From Streptomyces chattanoogensis (lineage in GTDB: Bacteria > Actinomycetota > Actinomycetes > Streptomycetales > Streptomycetaceae): DNA of 64,000 bases. Position 1 is the first letter of the stretch. Every line of letters begins with the position of its first letter. The position numbers and the translations under genes were made by a program. Under the pieces are notes generated by a model, which was not told where the DNA came from, did no database searches, and was given only the letters and a program-made list of their open reading frames with translations. The stretch covers positions 62,001-126,000 of the forward strand of contig NZ_LGKG01000112.1 in the NCBI RefSeq assembly GCF_001294335.1, given 5' to 3'. Positions 52,059 through 60,902 of the stretch are shown here, piece by piece.

Positions 52059-52855
52059 CAGCGGCCTTCCTCGGTCCAGGTGGCGGACGGGCCGTCCAGG
52101 ACGATGTCCCAGCGGTAGCCCAGGGACCGTTCCGGGCGGGACAGTTCGTGGTCGTACGCGGCCACCAGGCGGGCGCGGGCGGCGGGGTCGGTGACCGAGG
52201 CCAGGACCGGGTCGTACGGGAGGAGCGGGTCGCCGGGGAAGTACATCTGGGTGATCAGACGCTGGGTGAAGGCGGAGCCGAAGAGCGAGAAGTGGATATG
52301 GGCCGGGCGCCAGGCGTTGCCGTGGTTGCGCCAGGGATAGGCGCCGGGCTTGACGGTGGTGAAGGCGTAGCGGCCGTCGTCGTCGGTCAGCGCCCGGCCG
52401 GCGCCGGTGAAGTTCGGGTCGAGCGGGGCGGGGTGCCGGTCGCGCCGGTGGGCGTAGCGGCCCGCGGCGTTGGCCTGCCAGATCTCGACGAGCTGGCCGC
52501 GTACGGGGCGGCCGGTGCGGTCCAGGATGCGGCCGCTGACGGTGATGCGTTCGCCGAGCGGCTCGCCCGGGTGCTGCCGGGTGAGGTCGGCGTCGAGGTC
52601 GGTGAGGTCGGTGACGCCGAAGGCGGGGCCGGTCAGTTCGACGGCCTCCGGGTCGGCGAGCGCATCGACGGCGACCAGCGGCTGCCGGGGGTGGCGGTGG
52701 ATGCTGCTGCGGTACGGCGGGTAGTTCCGCGCGGGGTGCGCGGAGGCGGGGCCGCCCTCGGGGCGGGCGTGGGCGGCGGCCTCGCGGGCGGCGATCTCGC
52801 GGCTGATGTCGGCCTGGGTGGGCTGGACCGCGGGTGGGGTCATGGACGGGGTCAC
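52058..52855 (-). CDS. pcaH: protocatechuate 3,4-dioxygenase beta subunit
   Basis: 265 residues. It carries the non-heme Fe(III) ligands: tyrosine 134 in GRYAH, tyrosine 173 in GAYPW, histidines 186 and 188 in RPAHIHFS. It cleaves protocatechuate between the hydroxyls to 3-carboxy-cis,cis-muconate. GTG at 52855 with GGAGG just upstream overlaps the CoA-transferase stop by four bases; an ATG 12 bases later is an alternative. Confidence 0.95.
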   Translation of the reverse strand: MTPSMTPPAVQPTQADISREIAAREAAAHARPEGGPASAHPARNYPPYRSSIHRHPRQPLVAVDALADPEAVELTGPAFGVTDLTDLDADLTRQHPGEPLGERITVSGRILDRTGRPVRGQLVEIWQANAAGRYAHRRDRHPAPLDPNFTGAGRALTDDDGRYAFTTVKPGAYPWRNHGNAWRPAHIHFSLFGSAFTQRLITQMYFPGDPLLPYDPVLASVTDPAARARLVAAYDHELSRPERSLGYRWDIVLDGPSATWTEEGR

Positions 52856-54540
52856 AAGGCCTCCTTCAGAGCGCGCAGGGCGGTGAGTTCGGCGGCGGTG
52901 GGCGGGGCGGTGACGCCGATCCGGTCGGCCGTCCTGAGGTCCCAGCCGGTGGCGTCCCGTACTTGACTGACCGTCACTCCGGGGTGCAGCTCGGTCAGGA
53001 CGAGTTCGGCGGTGCCCGGGTCGGGGCGGAGCACGCCGAGGTCGGTGATGACCGCGGTCGGTCCGGCGCCGGGCAGGCCGAGCGCCGCGCGGTCCCGCGG
53101 GCCGCTGCCGTGGCCGAGGGTGGTGACGAAGTCGAGCATGTCCACGAAGTTGCGGCGGCTGTGCCGCAGGACCATCAGCACCTCCCCGCAGTTGGCGGCG
53201 ATCTCGGGCGCACCGCCCGCGCCGGGCAGCCGCCCCTCGGGCTTTCCGGGTCCGCGGTCGACGACGGTGGTGTTGATGTTGGCGAACCGGTCCACCTGGG
53301 CGGCGCCGAGGAAGCCGACGTCGATCCAGCCGCCCTGCAGCCAGTAGTTGAAGATCTCCGGTACGGACACCACCGCGTCGGCGGTGTCGGCCAGTTCACC
53401 GTCCCCGATGGACAGCGGCAGCCGGGTCGGCCGGGAGCCGAGGGTGCCGGACTCGTAGACCAGCACCAGGTCCGGATTGACGGTACGGCGGGCGAGGTTG
53501 GCGGCCGTACTGGGCAGTCCGATGCCGACGAAGCAGGTCCGGGCGCCGGCGAGGGCACGGGCGGCGTTGACCTCCATGAGCTCGTCGGGGGTGCAGCGGA
53601 GGGCGGGGCCGGGGGCGGCGGCCGCCGGGGGCGTGGGGGCGGCGGCCGGTTCCGGCGCCGCCCCGCCCGCCCGCGCCGGCTCCCCCCGTACGCCGCCCGT
53701 CACACCTCCCCTCACTCCGCCTTTCCCTCCGCCTTTCCCTCCGCCTTTCACCCGCTCCAGCCACCGCCCGAACGCCTCCCGGTCCCGGGCGATGCCGTCC
53801 CACTCCCGGTAGAAGGCGTTGTCCCGGACGGAATACCCCGCCGCGTACGAGGGGTGTGCGCCGCCGGGGACGACCACGACCGCATCGACGACCCAGCTCG
53901 GCAGGACGACGCCACCGGGGCGCGGCTCCAGCGTGCCGACCAGCTCCTCGACGGTGACCAGCACGCGCCGGGCCGCCAGCGCCGCCTCCTTCTGCACACC
54001 GGTCAGGCCCCAGAGCTGGACGTTGCCGGCCCGGTCGGCCCGCTGCGCGTGGATGACCGTGACGTCCGGGTTCAGGGCGGCCACGGCGGCGAGCTCCTCG
54101 CCCGTGAAGGGGCAGGTGACGGTGGCGACGGTGGGCGTGCGGCCGGGGATGTCGCTGCCGCGGTAGCCGCGCAGCACCGCGAACGGGAGCCCCGCGGCAC
54201 CCGCGGCGTAGCGGTTGGCCATCCCGGCGTGGCTGTGCTCGTCGGTCTCCAGCGGGGCGGGCCAGCCGTTCTCGACGGCGTCCCGGAAGCGGTGCAGCGA
54301 GCCGACGCCCGGATTGCCGCCCCAGGAGAAGACCAGTTTGCGGGCCGCACCGGCGCCGATCAGCTGGTCGTAGACGACGTCCGGGGTCATCCGGGCGAGC
54401 GTGAGGTCCGCGGTGCCCTGGCGGATGATCTCGTGCGCCGCGGCGAACGGGATCAGATGGGTGAACCCCTCCAGCGCCACGGTGTCCCCGTCGTGGATCA
54501 GTTCCGCGACGGCGTCGTGCAGAGAACGGATGTCGGCCAT
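52852..54540 (-). CDS. pcaIJ: fused alpha-beta 3-oxoadipate CoA-transferase
   Basis: 562 residues combining both halves of a family I CoA-transferase. Residues 1 to about 285 are the alpha half (VALEGFTHLIPFAAAHEIIR; FSWGGNPGVGSLHRFRDA). A low-complexity linker follows (GGGKGGGKGG and Ala/Pro-rich sequence). The beta half (PDELMEVNAARAL; LVYESGTLGSRP; GAAQVDRFANINTT) runs to the end. The half that carries the catalytic glutamate is intact. It activates 3-oxoadipate with succinyl-CoA. First gene of the operon, downstream of a conserved operator; ATG at 54540. Confidence 0.9.
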   Translation of the reverse strand: MADIRSLHDAVAELIHDGDTVALEGFTHLIPFAAAHEIIRQGTADLTLARMTPDVVYDQLIGAGAARKLVFSWGGNPGVGSLHRFRDAVENGWPAPLETDEHSHAGMANRYAAGAAGLPFAVLRGYRGSDIPGRTPTVATVTCPFTGEELAAVAALNPDVTVIHAQRADRAGNVQLWGLTGVQKEAALAARRVLVTVEELVGTLEPRPGGVVLPSWVVDAVVVVPGGAHPSYAAGYSVRDNAFYREWDGIARDREAFGRWLERVKGGGKGGGKGGVRGGVTGGVRGEPARAGGAAPEPAAAPTPPAAAAPGPALRCTPDELMEVNAARALAGARTCFVGIGLPSTAANLARRTVNPDLVLVYESGTLGSRPTRLPLSIGDGELADTADAVVSVPEIFNYWLQGGWIDVGFLGAAQVDRFANINTTVVDRGPGKPEGRLPGAGGAPEIAANCGEVLMVLRHSRRNFVDMLDFVTTLGHGSGPRDRAALGLPGAGPTAVITDLGVLRPDPGTAELVLTELHPGVTVSQVRDATGWDLRTADRIGVTAPPTAAELTALRALKEAL

Positions 54541-54560
54541 ACCCTCGCCCTCGTTGCGTT

Positions 54561-54583
54561 GTTCGTACAGTGAACTTAAGTTC
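54561..54583. promoter_or_regulatory. three-half-site operator between the pca operon and its IclR regulator
   Basis: GTTCG, three bases, AGTGAACTT, two bases, GTTC, containing the 14-base palindrome TGAACTTAAGTTCA (54571-54584). The half-sites GTTC, GAAC, GTTC start at 54561, 54572 and 54580. The same order and spacing recur at 57888-57910 before the transporter gene. IclR proteins PcaR and PcaU of other bacteria use three-repeat operators of this style. It lies in the 139-base divergent gap, so it could also serve autoregulation. Confidence 0.75.
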
Positions 54584-54679
54584 AGAATCAGACTGCCCCG
54601 AGTGTGAACCCCGCCCCCGGCCCTGTCAACGGTGCGCCGGGTACGGTTCCGACGAGATCGCCCGCACCGTGGAGAGCCC

Positions 54680-56365
54680 ATGAGCCGCCCCGCACCGACC
54701 GACCCGTCCTCGCCGCCACCGCCGCCGGAGGCGGTCGGGCCGCTGATGCGCAGCCTGTCCGTGCTGCGCGAGCTGACGGCCGCGGGCGGCCGGCAGGCGG
54801 TGGGCGACCTGGTCCGCGGTACGGGGCTCGCGCGCTCCACCGTGGACCGGGTGCTGAGCACCCTCGCCCGGCTCGGCTACGTACGTACCGAGGGCCGGGA
54901 CGCCGTCCTCGCGCCCCGGCTGCTGGAGCTCGGGAACGCCTACCTCGCCGCCTGTGAACTCCCCGACCGGCTCGGCCCGCTCGCCGACCGGCTCGCGGAC
55001 GAACTCGACGAGTCGGTGTCGCTCGCGGTCCCGGACGGCGACGGGGTGCGCTTCGTCCACCAGGCGACCCGCCGCCGCGCGATGTCGCTCGCCTTCCGCA
55101 TCGGCGATCTGCTGCCCGCCGAACGGGGCGCGCCGGGCGCGCTGTTCGCGGACGCGTGGGACGCGGACGACTGGCGGCGCTGGCGGCGGCGGCGGGGCGC
55201 CGCCCCGGCGGACGCGGGCTTTCCCGCCGTACCGCCGCGGCGCCCCGGCGAAGCGCCCGACGATGCCTCCGGCACCGGCTTCGAGGCGCGGGTGGCCGCC
55301 GCCCGGACCGCCGGCTGGTCGCAGGACGACCAGCTGATCGAGCCCGGCCTGGTCGCGGTGGCCGTGCCGGTACGGGACCCGGCGGGGCGTACGGTCTGCG
55401 CGGTCAGCGTCGTCAGCCACACCAGCCGGCTGAGCGCGGACGCGCTCCGGGAGGCGGTACTGCCGCGGCTGCGGGACACGGTGGACGCCATGGAGTACGC
55501 CCTGAGCCTGACCGGCCGCCCCGCCGACGCCCCCGCCTCACCCCACGCCGCCTCCTGGATGCGGGCCTCCAAACAGGAGCTGGGCCCCGAATTCGTCGAG
55601 TCGGTGGCCCGCGGCCTGACCACCCTGACCGCATTCGGCGCCGGCCGCGCCGAACTCCCCCTCACCGCCGTGGCGGAGGCCACCGGCCTGCCCCGGGCCA
55701 CCGCCCGCCGCGCCCTGATCACCCTGGAACACCTCGGCTACGTCGCGGCCGGCGGCAAGCTCTTCCGCCTCACGCCCAAGGTCCTGGAGCTGGGCTTCGC
55801 CCACCTCTCCGGCCTGACGCTGCCCGCCATCGCGCAGCCGCATCTGGCCGCGCTGGTCGAGCGGGTGCACGACTCCGCGTCGATGGCGGTGCTGTCCGGC
55901 GACGACATCCAGTACGTGGCGCGGGTCCCCACCGTCCGCATCATGAGCGTCAACATCACCCTGGGCACCCGCTTCCCCGCCTACGCCACGTCCATGGGCC
56001 GCGTCCTCCTGGCCGGTCTCCCCCCGGCCGAGGCGTCCGCCCGCCTCGCCCTCACCCGCCTCGAGCCCCTCACCCGCCACACGGTCACCGACCCCGACCG
56101 CCTGATGACCCTCCTGGAGAAGGTCCGCGCCGAGGGGTACGCCCTGGTGGACGAGGAACTGGAGGAGGGCCTGCGCTCCCTCGCCGTACCGGTCCACGAC
56201 CGCACCGGCCGGGTCGTCTCCGCCGTCAACGTCTCGACGCATGCGGGCCGTTGCTCACCCGATGAGGCCCGGGAGGCCGTCCTCCCCGCACTGCGCGAGG
56301 CGGCCGCTGCCATCGAGGCGGATCTGCGGATGGCGGGGCGGTATGTGCGGATTCCGGTGGTGTGA
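54680..56365 (+). CDS. double IclR-family regulator of the pca region
   Basis: 561 residues with two complete IclR proteins in tandem. The first has a winged HTH at about 20-85 (VGDLVRGTGLARSTVDRVLS) and effector domain to about 285. The second has a winged HTH at about 305-370 (LTAVAEATGLPRATARRALI) and effector domain to the end (YVARVPTVRIMSVNITLGTR). Usual IclR length is about 260. ATG at 54680 after GGAG. It is divergent from the pca operon and faces the transporter gene, so it is the likely regulator of both, responding to protocatechuate or a related aromatic acid. Confidence 0.9.
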   Translation: MSRPAPTDPSSPPPPPEAVGPLMRSLSVLRELTAAGGRQAVGDLVRGTGLARSTVDRVLSTLARLGYVRTEGRDAVLAPRLLELGNAYLAACELPDRLGPLADRLADELDESVSLAVPDGDGVRFVHQATRRRAMSLAFRIGDLLPAERGAPGALFADAWDADDWRRWRRRRGAAPADAGFPAVPPRRPGEAPDDASGTGFEARVAAARTAGWSQDDQLIEPGLVAVAVPVRDPAGRTVCAVSVVSHTSRLSADALREAVLPRLRDTVDAMEYALSLTGRPADAPASPHAASWMRASKQELGPEFVESVARGLTTLTAFGAGRAELPLTAVAEATGLPRATARRALITLEHLGYVAAGGKLFRLTPKVLELGFAHLSGLTLPAIAQPHLAALVERVHDSASMAVLSGDDIQYVARVPTVRIMSVNITLGTRFPAYATSMGRVLLAGLPPAEASARLALTRLEPLTRHTVTDPDRLMTLLEKVRAEGYALVDEELEEGLRSLAVPVHDRTGRVVSAVNVSTHAGRCSPDEAREAVLPALREAAAAIEADLRMAGRYVRIPVV

Positions 56366-56388
56366 GTCCCGGTAGGGCGAGTTCCCGC

Positions 56389-56416
56389 ACGGCGAGGCAG
56401 GGGATCGCCTCGCCGT
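56389..56416. terminator. hairpin between convergent IclR and MFS genes
   Basis: Perfect 10-base arms ACGGCGAGGC and GCCTCGCCGT around eight bases, in the 84-base gap between the two stops. Confidence 0.65.
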
Positions 56417-56449
56417 CGGCCTCCATCCGATTCAGCGCGACCGCCGCCG

Positions 56450-57790
56450 TCAGCCCCGTCCACGCCGGGTGGCCACCGCCACCAGGCCGATCGCCGCCGC
56501 CCCCAGCAGCCCCGCCGACGCGAACACGGCGAAGCCCAGCCGGCTGTTGCCGCCCGCCGCCAGGACGCCGCCGAGCCAGGGGCCGACCACGGCGCCGGTG
56601 CGGCCGATGCCGGTGACCCAGCCCATGGCGGTGGTGCGGTCGGCGGGCGGAAAGACGTGGTTGACCGCCGCGTACACCATCGTCTGGGCGCTGAAGAGCC
56701 AGATGCCGGTCAGGGCGACGACCACATAGGTGAGGCCGAGCGGCAGATGCCTGCCCAGGAGCAGCGCACCGGCGGCGGTGAGCAGGAACCACAGGGCGGA
56801 GACGGCGACCGGGCCGAAACGGTCGGCGGTGCGGCCGGCGAGGAACATCCCGGCGATGCCGCCCGCGTTGATGACGAGCAGGAAGCTGACGGAGGACGTG
56901 AGGCCGTACCCGGAGGTGCGCATCATCTGCGGGAGCCAGGTGTTGACGCCGTAGACCAGGAGCAGTCCGCAGAACGAGGCGAGCCACAGGAGCGGAGTTG
57001 CCCAGCGGACGCCCGAACGGAACAGGGCGAGGACCGAGCCGAGACGGCCCTTGGCGCCTTGGGGCGGCGCGTCGGCGGGGGCGGGGCGGGCCATGCCGTA
57101 GCGGTCGGCGACGGCATGGGCCTCGGCGGTACGGCCCTTGGCGAGGAGTACGCCGGGGGATTCGGGCAGCAGGCGGAGCAGCAGCGGGGCGGCGATGACG
57201 GCGGGCAGCACACCGGCCCAGAACACCGAACGCCAGCCGAGGGCGGGGGCGAGGGTCAGGCCGAGGCCGGTCGCGACCATGCCGCCCGCGTGGTACGAGG
57301 TCATCAGCAGGCCGGTGGCGAGCGCGGCCCGGCGGGGCGGGGCGAACTCCATGACCGTCGACAGGCAGATGGGCATCAGGCCGCCGAGGCCGAGGCCGGC
57401 GAGGAAGCGTCCGGCGCCGAAGGCCGCGGGGCCGCCGGAGACGGCGCAGGCCGCGGAGCCGGCGGAGAACACCAGGACGCTGGTGACCAGGACCGGGCGA
57501 TGGCCGAGCCAGTCGGTGAGGGTGCCGGTGCCGAGGGCGCCGATCAGCATGCCGAAGGTGACCCAGCTGCCGATCGCGCCGGCCGCCGCGGGAGTCAGCC
57601 CGAGTGACGGATCGTCGAGCATATGCGGCAGGACGGCGCCGTAGACGCTGACGTCCATGCCGTCGAAGAAGACGGCGAGCCAGCACAGCGCGAGGACGGG
57701 GGCGACGGAGCGGAAGGTGTGGCGGGCGGGGAGGGGGACGGGGGCGGCGGAGGTTCCGGTGGGGGACGCGGGCGTACCGGTGGGCGACAT
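56450..57790 (-). CDS. AAHS-family MFS transporter, PcaK-like aromatic acid importer
   Basis: 446 residues, 12 helices. Helix 1 carries the aromatic-acid:proton symporter motif FFDGMDVSVYGAVLPHM, where PcaK needs the aspartates. Loop 2-3 is GTLTDWLGHRPVL and helix 4 GRFLAGLGLGGLMP. ATG at 57790 with GAGGT upstream. A copy of the pca operator lies about 100 bases upstream. It probably imports 4-hydroxybenzoate or protocatechuate. Confidence 0.9.
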   Translation of the reverse strand: MSPTGTPASPTGTSAAPVPLPARHTFRSVAPVLALCWLAVFFDGMDVSVYGAVLPHMLDDPSLGLTPAAAGAIGSWVTFGMLIGALGTGTLTDWLGHRPVLVTSVLVFSAGSAACAVSGGPAAFGAGRFLAGLGLGGLMPICLSTVMEFAPPRRAALATGLLMTSYHAGGMVATGLGLTLAPALGWRSVFWAGVLPAVIAAPLLLRLLPESPGVLLAKGRTAEAHAVADRYGMARPAPADAPPQGAKGRLGSVLALFRSGVRWATPLLWLASFCGLLLVYGVNTWLPQMMRTSGYGLTSSVSFLLVINAGGIAGMFLAGRTADRFGPVAVSALWFLLTAAGALLLGRHLPLGLTYVVVALTGIWLFSAQTMVYAAVNHVFPPADRTTAMGWVTGIGRTGAVVGPWLGGVLAAGGNSRLGFAVFASAGLLGAAAIGLVAVATRRGRG

Positions 57791-57887
57791 GGGGACCTCG
57801 GATTCACGGTGATCCGGCGGCGGAACGAGAAGTTCCCGCGAGCATGCGGACAAGCGGCGTCGGCCGGCGCGCGGCCGCCCGCCCACT

Positions 57888-57910
57888 GTTCGCGTAGTGA
57901 ACTTTCGTTC
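57888..57910. promoter_or_regulatory. second copy of the pca-type operator, upstream of the transporter gene
   Basis: Half-sites GTTC, GAAC, GTTC start at 57888, 57899 and 57907, exactly the spacing (11 and 8) of the site at 54561. The core AGTGAACTT is identical. Confidence 0.72.
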
Positions 57911-57987
57911 GTTCGATTAGCCGGGGATCCTCCCCGGGCAACCGGGGGCTGTCAATGACCCGCACACACCGCGCACTTCACAGCGCA

Positions 57988-58968
57988 TCACCCCTCGCTC
58001 CCCTCCCCCACCGCATGCACCCGCCGCTCCCGCTCCGCGCGCCCCGCGGCCGTGGCGACCGACGGCCACACCCGGTCGAGGGCGGCGTTCATCGCGGCCC
58101 CGACCAGCACCGCGAAGGCGGACACGCCGATCCACAGCAGTACGGCGACGGGCGCGGCCAACGACCCGTAGATCGTGGGCCCCTCGACGGTCGAGGTGAG
58201 ATAGATCCGCAGCAGAAAGCTGCCGAGCACCCACATCGCGAGCGCGACGACGGCGCCGGGGATGTCCTCCCGCCACGGCGAACGGACGGGTACGGACACG
58301 TGGTAGAGCGTGGTCAGGAAGGCCACGGACAGAATCAGCACGACCGGCCAGTACAGAGCCCGCACAACGCCGGCACCGGCCGGCAGCCAGCCTTCGACCG
58401 CGTCCGGCCCTGCCACCATCAGGGGCAGCGCAACGGCGCCGACGACCAGCGCGGCGAGGTAGAGGACGAACGCCAGCAGACGGGTTCTGATGATGCCGCG
58501 CCGCCCGTCGAGCCCGTACATGATGGTGATGGTGTCGACGAAGACGTTCAGCGCCCGGGAGCCGGACCACAGGGCGATGGCGAAGCCGAGGGAGATGACG
58601 TCGGGGCGGCGTCCGGTGAAGACGTCGTCCAGCAGCGGGCGGGCGATCTCGTTCACGCCCCGGTCGGAGAGCACGGTGGCGGAGGCGCCGAGGATGTTCT
58701 GCCGGATGCTGTCGACGGTGGCGTGGCCGATCCACTGCTCCGTATAGCCGAGCAGTCCGATCAGTCCGAGCACCAGTGGCGGCAGCGACAGCAGGCAGAA
58801 GAACGCGGCCTCGGCGGCCAGCCCGGTGACGCGGTACTCCATGCAGGAACGGACGATGTCCTTGAGCAGCAGCCATGTCAGCCGCCGCTTGGAGACATTG
58901 CGGTACAGGACCCGGGCTCTGCTCAGACGGCCCGCCGGCCGTCTGACTGGTTCGTTTGCGCTCGGCAC
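57988..58968 (-). CDS. YihY/BrkB-family inner membrane protein
   Basis: About 326 residues with six hydrophobic helices. Family features: YRVTGLAAEAAFFCLLSLPPLVLGL, LWSGSRALNVFVDTITIMYGLDGRRG and TIYGSLAAPVAVLLWIGVSAFAVLVGAAMNA. The role of the family is poorly known. Start uncertain: GTG 58968 lies directly on an AAGGAG, while ATG 59004 would overlap the divergent acyl-CoA dehydrogenase start. Confidence 0.87.
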   Translation of the reverse strand: MPSANEPVRRPAGRLSRARVLYRNVSKRRLTWLLLKDIVRSCMEYRVTGLAAEAAFFCLLSLPPLVLGLIGLLGYTEQWIGHATVDSIRQNILGASATVLSDRGVNEIARPLLDDVFTGRRPDVISLGFAIALWSGSRALNVFVDTITIMYGLDGRRGIIRTRLLAFVLYLAALVVGAVALPLMVAGPDAVEGWLPAGAGVVRALYWPVVLILSVAFLTTLYHVSVPVRSPWREDIPGAVVALAMWVLGSFLLRIYLTSTVEGPTIYGSLAAPVAVLLWIGVSAFAVLVGAAMNAALDRVWPSVATAAGRAERERRVHAVGEGSEG

Positions 58969-58986
58969 CTCCTTACCGTAGCTGTC

Positions 58987-60630
58987 ATGGCAGCCAGCAC
59001 TCATACCGTCACGAACCAGCCTCCGCCGCTGGTCGGATACGACGTCTTCGCCTCCGACGCGGCACTGACCGAGGCGGTGGCCCGCTCCGTCGACGCCACC
59101 CGGCTGGAGGAGGTGCGCGAGGAACTGACCCGGCTCGGGCAGGCGGCCGGTTCGGCGCACGCCCAGCGGTGGGGCGAACAGGCCAACACCCATCCGCCCG
59201 TCCTGCGCACCCACGACCGCTACGGGCACCGCATCGACGAGGTGGAGTTCCATCCGGCCTGGCACCGGCTGCTGGGCCATGCCGTCGGGGCCGGGCTCAC
59301 CGACGCCTGGTCGCGCCCGGACGGCCATCTGCGCCGCACCGCCGGATTCCTCGTCTGGAGCCAGGCCGAGGCGGGGCACACCTGTCCGCTGTCGATGACC
59401 CATGCGGCGGTGCCCGCGCTGCGCGCCGATCCCGAGCTGGCGGCCGAATGGGAGCCGCTGCTGACCTCGCAGGTGTACGAGCGGGAGCTGCGGCCGGCCG
59501 CGGAGAAGGGCGGGGCGCTGGCCGGGATGGCGATGACGGAGAAGCAGGGCGGCAGCGATGTACGGGCGAACACCACGCGTGCCGAGCCGCTGGCCGCGCC
59601 GGGCGAATACGTCCTGACTGGCCACAAGTGGTTCTGCTCGGCGCCGATGTCGGACGTCTTCCTGGTCCTGGCGCAGGCGCCGGGCGGGCTCACCTGCTTT
59701 CTCCTGCCGCGGGTGCTGCCGGACGGGACCCGTAACTCCTTCCGTATCCAGCGGCTCAAGGACAAGCTCGGCAACCGTTCGAACGCCTCGGCGGAGATCG
59801 AGTTCGACGGCCGGACCTGGGCGCGCCGGGTGGGCGAGGAGGGGCGCGGGGTCGCGACGATCATCGAGATGGTCGCGGCGACCCGGCTGGACTGTGTGAC
59901 GGGGGCGGCGGCGGTGATGCGGCAGGCGGTGGCGCAGGCGGTGCACCACTGCACGTACCGGGAGGCGTTCGGCGGGCCGCTGATCGACAAGCCGCTGATG
60001 CGGAATGTGCTGGCCGATCTTGCGCTGGAGTCGGAGGCGGCGACGACGCTGGCGCTGCGGCTGGCGGCCGCGTACGACGGCGGCACCGAGCAGGACCGGC
60101 ACTTTCTGCGGCTGGCGGTGCCGGCCGCGAAGTACTGGGTGACCAAGCGGTGCACGCCGGTGGCGGCGGAGGCCCTGGAGTGCCTGGGCGGCAACGGCTA
60201 TGTCGAGGAGTCGGGGATGCCGCGGCTGCTGCGCGAGGCGCCGCTGAACTCCATCTGGGAGGGCTCGGGCAATGTCCAGGCACTGGACGTACTGCGGGCG
60301 CTGCAGCGCGAACCGGCCGCGCTGAACGCGTACTTGACGGAGATCGGTACGGCCCGCGGCGCGGACCACCGCCTGGACCGGGCCATCAAGGGCCTGCTGA
60401 CCGAACTGGCCGATCTGGAGGGCCTCGAGGCACGGGCACGACGGCTCGTGGAGCGCCTGGCGCTCGTACTGCAGGGCTCGTTGCTGGTGCGCCATGCACC
60501 CCCCGAGGTGGCGGACGCCTTCTGCGCCTCCCGCCTGGGCGGCGACGCGGGCGCGGCCTTCGGGACCCTGCCGCACACGCTGGACCTGGCAGCGGTCGTG
60601 ACACGGGCGCGGCCGGTTGCGGGCGGGTGA
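58987..60630 (+). CDS. AidB-like acyl-CoA dehydrogenase family protein
   Basis: 547 residues. The N-terminus NQPPPLVGYDVFASDAALTEA is characteristic of AidB-type proteins, which are linked to alkylation stress. FAD-binding and catalytic regions: GMAMTEKQGGSDVRANTT, GHKWFCSAPMSD and ECLGGNGYVEESGMPRLLREAP, with the last providing the region of the catalytic glutamate. ATG at 58987. It is divergent from the BrkB gene. Whether it acts in DNA protection or fatty acid metabolism cannot be told here. Confidence 0.9.
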   Translation: MAASTHTVTNQPPPLVGYDVFASDAALTEAVARSVDATRLEEVREELTRLGQAAGSAHAQRWGEQANTHPPVLRTHDRYGHRIDEVEFHPAWHRLLGHAVGAGLTDAWSRPDGHLRRTAGFLVWSQAEAGHTCPLSMTHAAVPALRADPELAAEWEPLLTSQVYERELRPAAEKGGALAGMAMTEKQGGSDVRANTTRAEPLAAPGEYVLTGHKWFCSAPMSDVFLVLAQAPGGLTCFLLPRVLPDGTRNSFRIQRLKDKLGNRSNASAEIEFDGRTWARRVGEEGRGVATIIEMVAATRLDCVTGAAAVMRQAVAQAVHHCTYREAFGGPLIDKPLMRNVLADLALESEAATTLALRLAAAYDGGTEQDRHFLRLAVPAAKYWVTKRCTPVAAEALECLGGNGYVEESGMPRLLREAPLNSIWEGSGNVQALDVLRALQREPAALNAYLTEIGTARGADHRLDRAIKGLLTELADLEGLEARARRLVERLALVLQGSLLVRHAPPEVADAFCASRLGGDAGAAFGTLPHTLDLAAVVTRARPVAGG

Positions 60631-60637
60631 GCGGTAC

Positions 60638-60721
60638 CCCACGCCGGATTCGCCCCGCCCCACGGCGAATTCACCCCGTCCCACGCCGAATTCATCCCGC
60701 CCTACGCCGAATTCACCCCAC
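60638..60721. repeat. four tandem 21-base repeats
   Basis: Units start at 60638, 60659, 60680 and 60701, each an imperfect copy with core CGCCGAATTCACCCC. They begin seven bases after the dehydrogenase stop. A unit length divisible by three gives repeated seven-residue peptides (GVNSPWG-like on the minus strand), but no start or ribosome site supports translation. Confidence 0.85.
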
Positions 60722-60772
60722 CCACGGGAATACCGCCCGGCCCCGCCGCGTTGTGGACCCGCAGGGGGCCCT

Positions 60773-60816
60773 CCCGACCCTTAGGGGTTCTGTTCGAAGA
60801 ACCCCTAAGGGTCGGG
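60773..60816 (+). terminator. 19-base perfect inverted repeat after the AidB-like gene
   Basis: Left arm CCCGACCCTTAGGGGTTCT (60773-60791) and its exact complement (60798-60816) with a six-base loop. Strong candidate terminator for the dehydrogenase gene. Confidence 0.75.
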
Positions 60817-60902
60817 CGCGGCGGCGATTCCTCGTCTCCTCCGGAGGGGCGGTGGCCCCTCGGGGGACGGGACAGGGGGTCACCGCCGCCGCGCCGGGCC
60901 GG

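Noticed and set aside
60638..60721. Possible CRISPR-like array
   Set aside because: Units are 21 bases, directly abutting, with no spacers and no cas genes nearby.
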